DNA of 64,000 nt, from contig NC_079209.1 in assembly GCF_026745355.1 (NCBI RefSeq), positions 930,001 to 994,000 of the forward strand. Reading direction: 5' to 3'. This DNA comes from Beta vulgaris subsp. vulgaris (lineage: Eukaryota; Streptophyta; Magnoliopsida; Caryophyllales; Amaranthaceae). Under the pieces are notes generated by a model. It worked only from the letters and a program-made list of their open reading frames with translations, was not told the origin of the DNA and did not search any database. Positions 1-11,252 of the stretch are shown here, piece by piece. Made by a program: the position numbers and the translations under genes. Positions within the stretch are counted from its first letter, which is position 1. Each line of letters begins with the position of its first letter.

Positions 1-110
1 CACATATCTAACAAATACTTTGTTTCATGTTTTGTGTAGAATTTTGTGCCACTCATTTCATTGTTAATTATAATATATATAGTTTAAATACTTTATATAA
101 TAATAGATGG

Positions 111-272
111 ATAATATAATACCAACCAATAAAATAAAGTGGTACACAAATGGTAAACAAATAGCGCGACATAAGATTTTGATTCAAAGTATATATACTA
201 TTTTTTTTATCGAAATCTTCTGTCCCACTATTTATGTACCACTTATTATTTAATTGGTTGGTATTAATATCA
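111..272. repeat. Inverted-repeat, MITE-like segment
   Basis: About 40 bases at 111-152 return as an imperfect reverse complement at 225-272, both holding the ACCAACCAAT / ATTGGTTGGT core and a GTGGTAC / GTACCAC end, with a ~70-base spacer. No clear target duplication was found, so the element type is open. The remainder of 1-508 is AT-rich with no gene. Confidence 0.45.
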
Positions 273-535
273 CTATGGTCCACCAACTTTAAGTTAAATT
301 TATTTAAATATATTGTAATCAAGTAATAAGAATTAGTGATACACAAATGGTACACAAAATGTGTGGGACTGCAAATTGAGTTTAGTAATACACTTATTCT
401 TGTTACAAATGGGTTCGATTATTTGATGTATCATATTTATATATTATTTTTAGGTGCATTTAGATTGCACTTTAGAGTATTTAGATTCATATTTAGGTTC
501 ATTATGACTTTATACAAATTAAATATAGTAAAAAG

Positions 536-1801
536 TAGGGCTGACAATCAAGTCAGGTTGGATCAATTTCAGGTCGACCTGATTTATATTTCAGGTCGAA
601 AACCTCAACCCAAACCCGACCTGATTTATATTTCAGGTCGAAATAATCAACCCAAACCCGACCTTATATATTTCGGGTTGACCCGAAACCAACCCAAAAT
701 GACCTGAAATAAGAATCAACTAAAATACTGCCAACTTAATTCGCAAAGCACTTGTAGATGTAAAAGTTAAAGTTTCAACTTTCTACATTCAAAACCATAA
801 ATTGGCCACCAACTTCAAATTACAAAACATAAATTCAAGATTTAACTATGTCTTGCAAAAAGTAATATAAAATAGTTCAATTCACTCAGTAGTTGCTTTA
901 TTCTTCTTCTCTGACTTGCCATGACTGTCACAGTGTCACTGATATCAGAATCCGAATCATCTCCAACATTAATGGGTCGCTCACGATGAGAGTCAGCCAT
1001 CTAATAAGATTAAACACAAAAAAATCATCACTACATGTCTACTGTCTAAACAAAGAAACAAAAAAAAATGAAACCATCAACATTCAAGTTTCAACCATGC
1101 GAGCACAACATTCACAGAAACCAGCAACATTTATAGAAACCAGCAACATTTAAAAAAAAAGTAAAAACGAAAATAAAACGAAACCATCAACATTTATAGA
1201 AACCAACAACATTTATAGAAGAATCAGCACACAAATTTAAAGTCTAAACACTCGAAACTTAGAGAAGAAACAACAAAAATTAACGAAAATAAAAACGAAA
1301 GTAAAAAATTAAAAATGAAACTATGAAAGATGAAACAGAAAAAACACGAAAATAAAAACGAAAGTAACTAGATTTAGTCTTTTAGAGAGAACTTACTGTT
1401 AGCCTTTGAAGATTTAGCAGAACGGCGAAGAATTTCGAAGAACTTCAAATCTTCTACTCTCTAGGGTTTTTTTGAGAGAAGTCTCTCTCTACTCTAGGGT
1501 TTTGATTTTTCAGCCTTTGATTGTAATTGCAGAGCGGCAGAGTAAAAAGTAAAAAAACACTTAGCCTTATTTGGGTTATTGACTTATTGGGCTTGGCCCA
1601 ATATTATAAAAAAGTTTATGTTATTTTTATTTCAGGTCATTTCGGGTTGTTTTCAGGTTCAAAACCTCAACCTGAACCTAACCCATTATATTTTCAGGTC
1701 GGGTTGGGTCGACCCATTTTTTTTTTCGGGTCGAAAATCTCAACCCAAACCCGGAATTTTCAGGTCGGGTTATCAGGTTGGGTCAGTTTTTGCCAGCCCT
1801 A
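536..1801. mobile_element. hAT-family DNA transposon, deletion derivative
   Basis: The termini are inverted repeats beginning TAGGGCTGACAA on the left and, reading the other strand, TAGGGCTGGCAA on the right. They are flanked by a perfect 8-bp target duplication GTAAAAAG (528-535 and 1,802-1,809), the hAT signature. Sub-terminal regions hold many short motifs of the CAGGTCGGGTTGGG type in both orientations, as is usual near hAT ends. At about 1.27 kb it is too short for a full transposase, so it is non-autonomous. It inserted into the 5' end of Helitron 1. Confidence 0.88.
842..1000 (-). pseudogene. Short ORF inside the hAT element (possible transposase start)
   Basis: The reading frame opens at an ATG whose complement is at 998-1000 and runs 52 codons. 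It begins MADSHRERPINVGDD and contains an acidic DSDSDISD run. The position, reading inward from one end of the hAT element, fits the N-terminus of a deleted transposase gene, but no conserved BED or hATC motif is visible. The family assignment is inferred from context only. Confidence 0.35.
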
Positions 1802-1911
1802 GTAAAAAGCGTATGTGGCAATGTATACACACCACATGTCACCTATGTTATTCCACTAGCATTTTCCAATGTGTACATAAGTCATGTCGATTAACAAAAG
1901 TAAAATGATCT

Positions 1912-1990
1912 TGCAACAAGATTTGAACCCGTGACCTCTTGCTATTATAACATGACACAATTACCATCTCAACCAACTTTTAATCATGCT
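1912..1990 (-). repeat. tRNA-like (SINE-head-like) subterminal repeat, Helitron 1 left copy
   Basis: On the minus strand this reads as a degenerate tRNA-like head: GGTTGAGATGGTAAT resembles box A, and GGTTCAAATC about 45 bases later is a good box B. Related copies occur at 4,733-4,830, 22,178-22,268 and 37,548-37,605, near the two ends of both Helitrons and always in the same orientation. It is probably an ancient SINE fragment carried by the family. Confidence 0.5.
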
Positions 1991-2427
1991 TTAAGTGTCC
2001 ACAATAAAAATTTAAATTACCATCTAGGAAAAGACATAATACAATAAGAAAGCACCCGAAAATCAACCCTATTGGTAAAAATAAACCCGGAGGCCATCGC
2101 TTTACATTATGAAAAAAGAAAACCTCACTTACATAAATAGAAGTGGAAGCAAGGATGTGTAAATCAATAAACATTAAAAAAAATCTAAAAATCTATTTAA
2201 CATGGAAACTCTCATGAAGATCATGTTTCCCATTTTTGAAACTCGGGAAGACAAAATATCTTTGAAAGACCAGCGAGTTTTCTGCCTCTATGATCTTCAG
2301 TCACAAAATTATATTTTCCCAACTAAAAATCTCTTAGCTAACTCTATAGTCTATGCCCTATTATATACATCTTTTGTCGGTAATAAATAAAACTACAACA
2401 TATTTCGATACAACAATAGTGATTTAA

Positions 2428-4062
2428 TTCTAAATTTTGGGTTTCACGAAAAATGAACAAATGGGGTATTCATAGGCTTTTTTTGAGGCAACATAAAGGT
2501 GCCAAGCACCCGTGCAATGTTACAAGTCACATCGGCTTTCCTACGATTGTTTCGTGAGAAAATATGAACATGCCCGAAAAAGTGCAAAAATGTCCCAAAA
2601 ACAGCCAAAATTGAAGGTTATAATACACGCTTTCGTACTTTCCCATGGCCCGAGACCCGGAAGGCACGGGGTGCCTTCTAGGAACATGAGATGTCATTGG
2701 AAAGAAGTAATGTGGATTGGAACGAATATGTGGATGCCTTTACGTTCATCTCGAGGCAATTTTGGGTTTCACGAGAAATTAACAAATAGGGTGTTCAAAG
2801 GCTTTTCGAGGCAATGCAATAGTACCAAGCACCCGCACAACGTTACAAGTCATGTAGGCACTCCTAGGAATATTTCGGGAGAAAATATGACCAGGCCTGG
2901 AGAAGTAAAAAAAATCCGAAAAACGGCCAAAATTGAAGGTTATATAATACACGCTTTCAGACTTCCCCGAGGCCTGAGCTTCAAACTCTACGGGGTTACT
3001 TTTAGGGGCATGGGAGGTCATTGGAAAGGAGTCATTTGGCTTGGAACGAATATATGGATGCCCTTACGTTCATTTTGAGGCAGTTTTAGGTTTCACGATA
3101 AATGAACAAATGGGGTGTTTAAAGGCTTTTCGAGGTAACACTAATGGTTTCAAGCACCCGCGCAAATTTACAAGTCCCTACGGCTTTACAAGGAACTTTC
3201 GGAAGAAAATATGGTCAGGCCTGGAGAAGTCCTAAAATGTCCCAAAAACAGTCAAATTTGAAGGTTATAATACACGCTTTCGGAATTTCCCGGGGTCCAA
3301 GCTACGAATGTCGCGGGATGCCTCCTAAGGACATGGTAGGTCATTAGAAAGGAGTCATGTGGCTTGGAACGACTATGTGGATGTCTTTACGTTCATTTCG
3401 AGGCAATTTCGGGTTTCACAAGAAATGAACAAATGACGTGTTTAAAGGCTTTTCGAGGCAACACTAATGGTGTCAAGCACTCGCGCAACGTTGTAAGTCA
3501 CTTTGGCTTTCCTAGGAATGTTTCGGGAAAAAATATGGCCAGACCCAGAGAAGTTCAAAAATGTCCTCAAAACAACCAGTATTGAAGGTTATAATACACG
3601 CTTTCGGAGTTTTCCGGGGTCCGAGCTCTAAAAGCCGCGGGATGCCTCCTAGGGACATGGTAAGTCATTGGAAAGAAGTCATGTGGCTTGGAGCGAATAT
3701 GTGGATGCCTTTACGTTTATTTCGATGCAATTTTGGGTTTCACGAGAAATAAACAAATAGGATGTTCAGAGGCTTTTCGAGGCCCGCGCAACGTCAAGTC
3801 ACGTCGGCATTCCTAGGAATATTTTGGGAGAAAATATAACCAGACCCATAAAAGTCGTAAAATGTCCCAAAAACAACCAAAATTGAAGGTTATAATACAC
3901 GCTTTCGGACTTTCCCGAAGTCCGAGCTCCGAACGCCGCATGATGCCTCCTAGGGACATTGTAGGTCATTGGAAAAGAGTCATGTGTCTTAGAACGAATA
4001 TGTGGATGCCTTTACGTTCATTTCGAAACAATTTTGGTTTTCACGAGAAATGAACAAATGGG
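2428..4062. repeat. Tandem array of ~324-bp units, about 5 copies
   Basis: Landmarks such as TTTCGAGGCAA, CGTTACAAGTCA, GAGAAAATATG, AAGGTTATAATACACGC and GGAACGAATATGTGGATG recur every ~324 bp. The short open frames here are repeat frames that recur in copy after copy with stops and are not genes. Copies are more diverged than those in the second array (22,689-37,046), which suggests an older or less homogenised array. Confidence 0.9.
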
Positions 4063-4106
4063 GTGTTTGGACAACAATGTGTTTGGACAACAATTTACCG
4101 AATTAA

Positions 4107-4411
4107 TACTACCTCCGTTCTTTTTCTATTAAAACAATGTGTTTGGATACAATTTTTAAGGATTTGGAACAAATGAGTAGTTTATCATAAAAGTAACTCT
4201 TTAATTAAGTAGAGTAGGAGAGAAATCATCCTTAGAAAATAAAAGCAATTTTATAAGACAAAGTGAGTAATTAATGATGGTTTTGATAAGATAAAGTAAG
4301 GGTAATATTGTCAATTAAAGTTGCTTTTTATACCAAAATTGGAATTTGTTGAAATAGATGTGAAACTACTTGAAATTGTAATTATTGTAATATAAAAAGA
4401 ACGGAGGAAAG
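4107..4411. mobile_element. Stowaway-like MITE inside Helitron 1
   Basis: It starts CTACCTCCGTTCTTTT and ends with the near reverse complement AAAAGAACGGAGG, the usual CTCCCTCCGT-type terminal inverted repeat. A homologous copy lies at 37,098-37,398 in Helitron 2, so the MITE was present before the two Helitrons diverged. Confidence 0.7.
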
Positions 4412-4497
4412 AGATAAAAACAAAAAAAAATTATGGCCTATGTGCAGAAAGAGTCGGTCTTATAAGAGACCATATAATTTTTAATTTAAAAAGGCAT

Positions 4498-4640
4498 TTT
4501 TTTTGTAAGATGAAGGGGAATCACTTGAGGGGGATATGGGAAATTACTCAAATGAGTCCTATGAGGTTTGATCCCTTTACCTCAGGGATAACAGATGGAA
4601 AGTGATACCACTACTCCACCACCTCAACCTTCAATTAGGC
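4498..4640 (-). mobile_element. Probable SINE (tRNA-headed), degenerate
   Basis: On the minus strand a box-A-like GGAGTAGTGG is followed by a good box B (GGGATCAAACC) and, after about 80 bases, an A-run. A TGCCT pentamer flanks both sides and could be a short target duplication. Helitron 2 shows only fragments of similar sequence near 37,495-37,545. Confidence 0.45.
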
Positions 4641-4732
4641 AACTATTCAAGTTTAATATTAAGAATAGAACATATGCCACTTTTTTAATACAGTGAATAT
4701 TTTAAGCTATGTTGATTAACAAAAGTAAATTT

Positions 4733-4830
4733 AGCTTGCAACAAGATTTGATCCCATGACCTCTTACTATTGTAACTTGACACAATTAGCATCTCAACCA
4801 ACTTTTAATCATGCTTTAAGTGTCCACATT
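4733..4830 (-). repeat. tRNA-like subterminal repeat, Helitron 1 right copy
   Basis: This is a second copy of the tRNA-like segment found at 1,912-1,990, in the same orientation, about 120 bp before the CTAG 3' end. Confidence 0.5.
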
Positions 4831-4955
4831 ATTATATTTGTATCTTTTAAATGTTGAGTTTTCCTTAATATATTTTAGTGGGAATGGAAAAAAATGTATA
4901 TCAAGTGCGAAACACACAATACCAACCCGAGTCAACGCCCTGACCCAAATACTAG

Positions 4956-6248
4956 TATGTATTATGTAACCTGCTAAGTTACATGACTTCAACTTATTTT
5001 ACTTTAGATAAAAGTTAAAACGGCTTTTTTTTACTTGAACAAAAAGGATTTCATTCATAATCGAAAATTCAATACAAGTATATAACACCTTAGAACTAAT
5101 ACCTCGCAGATTTGATTAAAAAAATTTCATCCGAAGCAATACAATATGTGAGTTCCCTCTGATTCGAGTTAACTTCTGGTGATGCATAGTCGTTTGGGTG
5201 AAAATACCTCCGTAGTCGTAGTCTTCTAGATTCTTAAAGAGATTAGAGAATGTTAAATCTTCCTCCTTCATTAGATTAACAAAAAAAGAATTGAAAACCT
5301 AAAATAAATATCATTTTAAGGATGGGATGTACTTATTGGAAGCAATTAATAAAGGAGTTCTTGGAGATTACCACTGGTATGAACACCAGTGGAAGCCTCT
5401 GCAAAGATTCACAATTAAGGCCAAGAAGAAAAGAGATGAAAGATAAAAAGAATGAAGGGTAAAGAATGAAGGAAAAACCTTCAAAAAAGAAGAATAACCT
5501 AGCTATGTACTATGAAGGTTAGGAAAAAAAACTCTCCCGAAAAAAAGCCCTAGAGAGAAAAACCCTCTCAAGGAGAAACCGTAGAGGGAACCTTTAAAAA
5601 TTTGCTAGTAATGATGATGTATTTTAGTGAAAATTTGCAAGGAAATACCCATGTGTTCATACATATTCCAAAATATCTATTTTTCTTTCTATAATCTCAT
5701 TACATGGACATTATTCTAATACCAGTATACCACCAATGGAGAAGGTGGTATTGAAGGACAATAAAATATTATGCAGATTAGCCGATATTTTATTATGAAA
5801 TTTCACCACATAGATAATTGACATGAGATTTTCTTACAAATTCACACTATATATAATTCATCAACATTAGCACCATTAAGTCTGTTTGTTCAAATTATTT
5901 TAATTTATATCATAAAAATAAGATAAGATCAAATTAGATCAGATAAGATAAAATAAACTAAGATGTTAGACACATACAATAAACTATCTTATAAGGTAAA
6001 AAAAAATATAAAATAAAAAATGATCAGATCAAATAAAATAAGTTGAATCAAACAAATTCTTAATACAGTCTATCAAATTGGGCAAAGATAATTTCATGAT
6101 TTGGTTGAGCTACTAGATAGCTTGTCAAGCAAAAAAGCTTCGCAAGGTGTAGACTGTTGAGAAGATAACCGCACATTTCACATTTGCCGCGTGCTTTCTC
6201 TTTCAACATGGTCGACTTGCCACATAATGCAGAAGCTATATTGACTAT
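4956..6248. other. No gene recognised
   Basis: AT-rich intergenic sequence. I see no convincing reading frame, RNA gene or element end. Around 5,880-6,060 there is a low-complexity stretch of ATAAGATAAGATC-type repeats. Confidence 0.6.
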
Positions 6249-6470
6249 TGTTTATGCTGAATAATATGCCGCCTAGTTTTTGTATATGCTGGAGAAAAGC
6301 ATAGCATATGCTAGAAGACAATTCTACTTCTTAAAACTCTTTTCCTCATTTTCTGTTGTTTAAAGTTGCAACTGATGCTAACAGGTCAATGCCTACTTTC
6401 CCCTTTCGCACTTTATTAGATTTAGGGGCCTCCTATTGACCAAAAAGTAATAATATTCTTGGGCCTGTTC
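6249..6470. promoter_or_regulatory. Duplicated module with two P1BS (PHR1) sites, copy 1
   Basis: This ~220-bp segment is repeated at 19,257-19,466. It contains GTATATGC (6,282-6,289) and GCATATGC (6,304-6,311). Both fit the GNATATNC P1BS consensus bound by PHR1-type phosphate-starvation MYB factors, and they lie 22 bp apart. The intact MIR399 gene at 49.7 kb has two P1BS sites 20 bp apart in a similar setting. The region between the sites can also fold back on itself. I infer a relic MIR399-type promoter; no mature miR399 hairpin lies next to it. Confidence 0.45.
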
Positions 6471-6483
6471 TCCTTACCTTATT

Positions 6484-6650
6484 TTCAGTTCAATTCAGTT
6501 CAGTTTAATTCAATTCAGTTCAGTTCAGTTCAGATCAATTCAGTTCAGTTCAGCTCTGGACAATACTTTTACTCTCACATATCACTATTCATTTCAGTTC
6601 ATTTCAATTCAGTTCAGTTCAATTCAGTTCAGTTCAGTTTAGCTGTTTTA
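6484..6650. repeat. Imperfect TTCAG/TTCAA pentanucleotide microsatellite
   Basis: Two blocks of imperfect five-base repeats (TTCAG, TTCAA) are separated by about 45 bp of unique sequence. The open frame across it is a repeat artefact. Confidence 0.85.
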
Positions 6651-6695
6651 TGTCAATGAGAACATGCCATTAGTATATTTCAATGTTAAATTCTA

Positions 6696-6930
6696 CTCCC
6701 CGTTTCAAAATATAAGGCACGCACGATGTTCGGGGTCAAACTTTGATCGTTAATTGCTCTCGATATATGTTGATAGAAAATATTAAAAAAATAATATTAT
6801 TATAGTATTTTATAACACGAATCCAATGATATAATTTTTATAATTTGTATTCATCATATTGTGAGAAATATTTGTGATCAAAGTAAATTTTCATAAAGTG
6901 TGAATGTCTTATATCTTGAAACGGAAGGAA
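6696..6930. mobile_element. Stowaway MITE, 235 bp
   Basis: It begins CTCCCCGTTTCAAAATATAAG and ends with the imperfect reverse complement CTTATATCTTGAAACGGAAGG, flanked by TA on both sides. There is no coding capacity. Confidence 0.75.
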
Positions 6931-7025
6931 TATCAAAGAAGTCAAACTTGCTAATTCATAATTTGTCACTACTGATAACTTCTAGCACATACGCATAGTG
7001 TATATATATTAATGCCTATTATGTA

Positions 7026-7283
7026 CTTCCTCTATTTTATTTGAGACAGTTCTCTTAACATGCTTGTCAATGCGTACGTGCATATCTTTAACTATTATTA
7101 ATAGTAAGTTCCTATAAAATTATGAAAAGTTGATATTTTGAAAATATATATTGAGATAAATAATGTAACAAAATCACATATGATTGTATTATACGGAATT
7201 CACAAAAACCAGTCAAAATAGCATAGAGCGTGTGAATAATGCACAAATCAAACCGCGTGTCTAGTATTTTAAAACGGTGAAAG
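7026..7283. mobile_element. Stowaway-like MITE, diverged
   Basis: It starts CTTCCTCTATTTTATTTGAG after TA and ends TTTTAAAACGGTGAAAG before TA. The inverted ends are weaker than in the other MITEs here. Confidence 0.5.
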
Positions 7284-7639
7284 TATAATATAAGAGAAAT
7301 CACGCTAGCTAAATAATCAGAAATTTTCAAATTGCCCCTTCATCATCGTACTAAACAGTGATAGGTGAATTAGATTCAAAAAGGTAGATTCTGAAAGGTT
7401 TTGTGTGATACGCGTCTCACTAATTTTAAATGACAGAAATTCGTGCATCAGTTTCCGCACATTTTTATTAGTTTGTAGGAATTTGTGTATCAATTCATGG
7501 GCATAATCTATTAGCTATTCTAATATTTTTAATCAATTTATAAATTCTTCTATAAATTTATACTTTAAGCCAATACATGTATGCCTTAGGAGATGGTATT
7601 GTGTCAGACTCGTCTGACAAACCATTCTCGTCGGACGTC

Positions 7640-7955
7640 ACACACAGAAGACCAAATGAAAGAAAAACAACATAAGCTGAAAGAATTTACACACCAACTG
7701 AAAGAATACAATAATTTTAACTGAAAACATCAAAAAATCAAAGAAAAACAAAATCAAAAATACCAAATGAAAGGTAGAAATGTCCAAATGAAAGAAAAAC
7801 AACATCAAATGAAAGGATAAACCAACCAACTGAAAGAATAGACCAATGAACTGAAATAATAAATCAATCAACAGAAACTGTAAAAAACAAGTGAAAGACA
7901 TGAACTGAAATAAAAAAGACATCAACTGAAACATTATAAGCATTAACTGAAAAAA
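7640..7955. repeat. Imperfect AACTGAAAGAA-type short tandem repeats
   Basis: Variants of AACTGAAAGAA, CAAATGAAAG and AACTGAAATAA recur every 10-25 bases between the left TIR and the captured proteasome fragment. The minus-strand open frame over it (a run of F, L and Q) comes only from the repeat. Confidence 0.8.
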
Positions 7956-8117
7956 AGATCAAAGTTGTGGAAGATGTTCAGAAACCAGTACGATACCGAC
8001 GTAACAACATGGAGTCCCGCGGGACGGCTGTTTCAGGTAGAATACGCCATGGAAGCAGTGAAGCAAGGTTCTACTGCAATTGGCCTTCGATCTAAGACCC
8101 ATGTGGTATTGGGTTGC

Positions 8118-9555
8118 TGATGTGTTTAAAATATACCGCAAGTGCACGGTGTCTGTTTAGCAGAAACTGGCAAATACGGGTCGATCCACAGGGAGAGGAG
8201 TTCTACAGATTTATGTTCAATTATCTAACTACTTCCAGAGAGTAATTGATTGAGTAATTAATAACTAAACTAGACTAAACTAGAACGCAGAAAAATGGGA
8301 ATTTATCAAATACTTAAAAACCTAGGGCAATCGATCGGTCCACCATGCTTATACCAGTTTAATCAATATAATATAATTCAACAACACTTGGATTGAGATT
8401 CAAATAATGAAGTAATTCGTTAATCCTTGGTCAGGCATTAACAACTCCTAGATTAACATATGCCAGTACGGTCGCTCAACATAATCAAATCTACCTATTG
8501 TAATAAGCCTCTAATGAATATGATCTTTCGATTCTAATTCTTATTAGCTAAACATAACTCATGATATTGCGCAATTACATGAATTAAACAAGTATAACAA
8601 ATCAATAGGAATTATTCTAATTCAATCCAATTATTAAAGAACATCAAACCACAATCAAAAAGGTATAAACATGGCTTCCCTCTCTAAACCCTAGAAAATA
8701 AACTACTCACTCATGATGATATTGAAAGCAATAAACATAATCTAAGTAAAAGAATTCATGAAATTAAACTAAGTAGAGAAGAATACCAAATGATTGAAGA
8801 ACGATGGAAAAAAATCGACGATCTATATAATCTTCCAATGTAAAGGTTCAACAAAAGTAGAGAGAATAAACTAAGTGTTTAGCCCTAAAAAACGTAGAAA
8901 ATAAGATAGGTTTAACGAAAATACTAAAAACCTATTTATACTAATTACAAAACCGGCTAAAAAAACCGAAAAATCGCGTCTTGAGAGTCCGCCCGGTCGA
9001 CCGGGCGAAATCCACCCGGTCGGGCGACGGTGATCAAAACTTACGACGAAGGAAAAATTCCGCCCGGTCAACCGGGCGAAATCCGCCCGGTCGGGCGCGT
9101 AAGCGTTTTTCTTCGTCTGATCGCCCGGTTGACCGGGCGAAATAAAAGATGAAAAATCCCAAGTATTGAAGTTCGCCCGGTCGACCGGGCGAATCCGCCC
9201 GGTCGGGCGCGTAAGCGTTTCAAGCTTCCATTTCAATCAGCAGCTAAGTTCGAAGACTCGCCCGGTCGGCCAACCCGCCGGTCGACCGGCGACATCTTTC
9301 CTTGCTTTTTCTTCGTGGAATCCAATCGAAATGCTTGCGTGGTTTTCCGGATGTTCCTTGGACCATGTGTGAGTGCTAGACTTCCGTGTCGCGACTCAGA
9401 TAAATGCACAAATGCCTAATCTGCATCAAAACCTGCAAAAATCGACAAGAGCTCCAAACACATCAAATCCACAAGAAAAGAGCTCAAAAGAGCCCAAATC
9501 GACTATCAAAACTAAGGGGATTAGAGCGAATAATCGATGAATAATGAACACATCA
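8118..9555 (-). repeat. LTR of element 1, 3' copy
   Basis: 1,438 bp. It differs from the other copy mainly by single-base indels and by one fewer copy of a GC-rich 22-bp unit near 9,190. The end reading into the element abuts a polypurine tract. Confidence 0.93.
8990..9290. repeat. GC-rich palindromic repeats in LTR (CGCCCGGTCGACCGGGCG type)
   Basis: The 18-bp palindrome CGCCCGGTCGACCGGGCG and variants (CGGTCAACCGG, CGGTTGACCGG, or truncated CGCCCGGTCGGGCG) occur about eight times in 300 bp of otherwise AT-rich sequence. The equivalent block in the other LTR is 14,632-14,960, where one unit is duplicated. The motif gives many CpG sites and potential cruciforms. Whether it is a promoter, methylation target or packaging signal cannot be told. 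Confidence 0.85.
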
Positions 9556-9558
9556 AAA

Positions 9559-9569
9559 TCCCCCAAGCT
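9559..9569 (-). promoter_or_regulatory. Polypurine tract of element 1
   Basis: AGCTTGGGGGA on the minus strand lies three bases before the 3' LTR, the expected plus-strand priming site. Identical copies occur at 10,418-10,428 and 11,026-11,036 inside the 3' non-coding region. Confidence 0.7.
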
Positions 9570-11250
9570 ACCCTTTTGCTTGTCCCTAAGCAAAATCATG
9601 ACATGAACAAGAATATGATTGCCTCACCCTTCAAATATGAAAACAGAGATCAAAATTTTTATAAGGCTCACAAATCATCAAGCAGGCACAATTCAAGTTC
9701 AACTGTTCAGATCACTCTAGTTACCAATCACCCAAATAACCAATCCAATGCAGCTGCCTTATATGACGTACAAATCTTGAAAGGTACTCACTGGGGTGTC
9801 ACTCCTCTCGACATTTTGTGGCAGGCAAAAGATGTGCCCGATCGCTCACCATCCCAACCATAATGACCCTTCCCACTCACACTCTCATGTGTTTAAAAGG
9901 TGATAATGTCACTCAACCTAATCATGTCGACTCAAGTAGCGAACGTACTCTTTAACTTTGACAAACTGACCACATCAATCCGATAGACAATATAAGCGCA
10001 AGCTCAAGAGGACTTTTTCGGGGTTGTAATGGGGCTTAGGTATGGGTATGGATTATGTATGGAAAGTGGTGGAGAAAACCAAGAATAGGGGAGCACAAGT
10101 TATTTAGAAGTATCCACTGATATAGCCAATAATAGTTTCCCAATTCTATAAATCACCAAATTTGCAATGAACTCATTCTAGAAACAGCGTGATTGAATTT
10201 TTTTTCTTTGCAAGCACTTGGAAAAGAAAGAATTTTTGACTTTTTGTTCGTTTCTTCTTTTCAATCTTTCTTTTTCTTTCTTGCATTTTTTTCAATCCCA
10301 TAATCAATGTATTTCATTTTGCTCATTCTTTTCTTTTTCTCAATTTTGTACCTTAATACAATCTTCCATCCAAAGTAACTCATAAAAACTGTTTCAAATA
10401 CTAGCTTAAACAGATGCTCCCCCAAGCTAGGCTTGGGATTAATATCAAAACAGGGATATGGGCATGTAATGAGGTTTAAGTAACATGAAATAGTCATTAG
10501 GCTCAGCAGGGCTAAGGAGGATAAAAGTATATCAAAAATCACTTTAGGCTAAAAAGCAGACAAAAGAACGCCTCTATCACATCAATTGCCACAATCATCA
10601 GATTCAATGCGTACGATGTCAAAGTCAAGATCAGTCAGCTAATGAGGAACTAACACACAAGAAAACAGAATGGATATAGAAATGAATCCATTGGCAAAAT
10701 GAATCCTCACAGTCTAACCAATTCAAGTATGCAGTCAAGATAAGCGCTTTATTATCAAAACTCATTGAGGGTCAAGGCTTTAGAGTTCACATTCCAGCAT
10801 CACAATCTCAAGTGCCCAACTATCCAGATAAAGAGCCCAAATATACTTTCAAAGAACATCATGGGGCACAGGGAAGCAATCACACCAATCCAGTCAAATC
10901 GTATTTTTCGTATTTTTTCAGCAATATTTGTTTTTTTTTTTTCTGAAAGCAAATAAATCTGGCCTAAGAAAGCAAAAGATCTACACTAAAAGGTAGTAAA
11001 AGAGAGAAAATACATACAAAAATCCTCCCCCAAGCTGAACGCTGGCAATGTCCTCAGTGCCGCAAGATGAACTATAGGACTATGCTTAGAGGAAAAATTA
11101 ACGTTAGTACGCTCCTGCTCTCTCACTCTCTAAAAGGGAAAAAATGAAAAAAATAAGAAAAAAAAAAAAAGATAAGAGAAAAAAACTACGGGTTGCCTCC
11201 CGCTTAGCGCTGGTTTATAAAGGTCCCGCACGACCATATTACCTCCTCAA
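9570..11250 (-). other. Non-coding 3' internal region of element 1
   Basis: Between the protease frame and the polypurine tract, where an autonomous relative would encode RT, RNase H and integrase, there is AT-rich sequence with no RT motifs in any frame. The GCGCTAAGCGGGAGGCAACC motif (minus strand, about 11,193-11,212) recurs in element 2 near 30,450, so both carry the same join. Confidence 0.7.
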
Positions 11251-11252
11251 TC

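Larger units (their letters stand above)
509..4955 (+). mobile_element. Non-autonomous Helitron 1 with internal tandem array
   Basis: It shares, in the same order, the 5' subterminal sequence, the ~324-bp tandem repeats, a MITE-like block and the 3' end with the element at 22,055-37,729. The 3' end is CTAG (4,952-4,955) followed by T, as expected for Helitrons, with a GC-rich weak hairpin (CCCGAG...GACCC) just upstream. The exact 5' end is blurred because a hAT element sits about 20 bases inside it, so 509 is an estimate. No Rep/helicase coding sequence is visible, so movement would need a helper. Confidence 0.7.

Noticed and set aside
2512..4053. Series of plus-strand open frames with similar peptides (KEVMW.GTNMWMPLRSF type)
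   Set aside because: They recur every ~324 bp with stops, frame changes and no shared start; they are frames of the tandem repeat. The same applies to 22,690-26,160 and 34,577-37,050.
6459..6659. 66-residue plus-strand ORF
   Set aside because: Entirely encoded by TTCAG/TTCAA microsatellite sequence.
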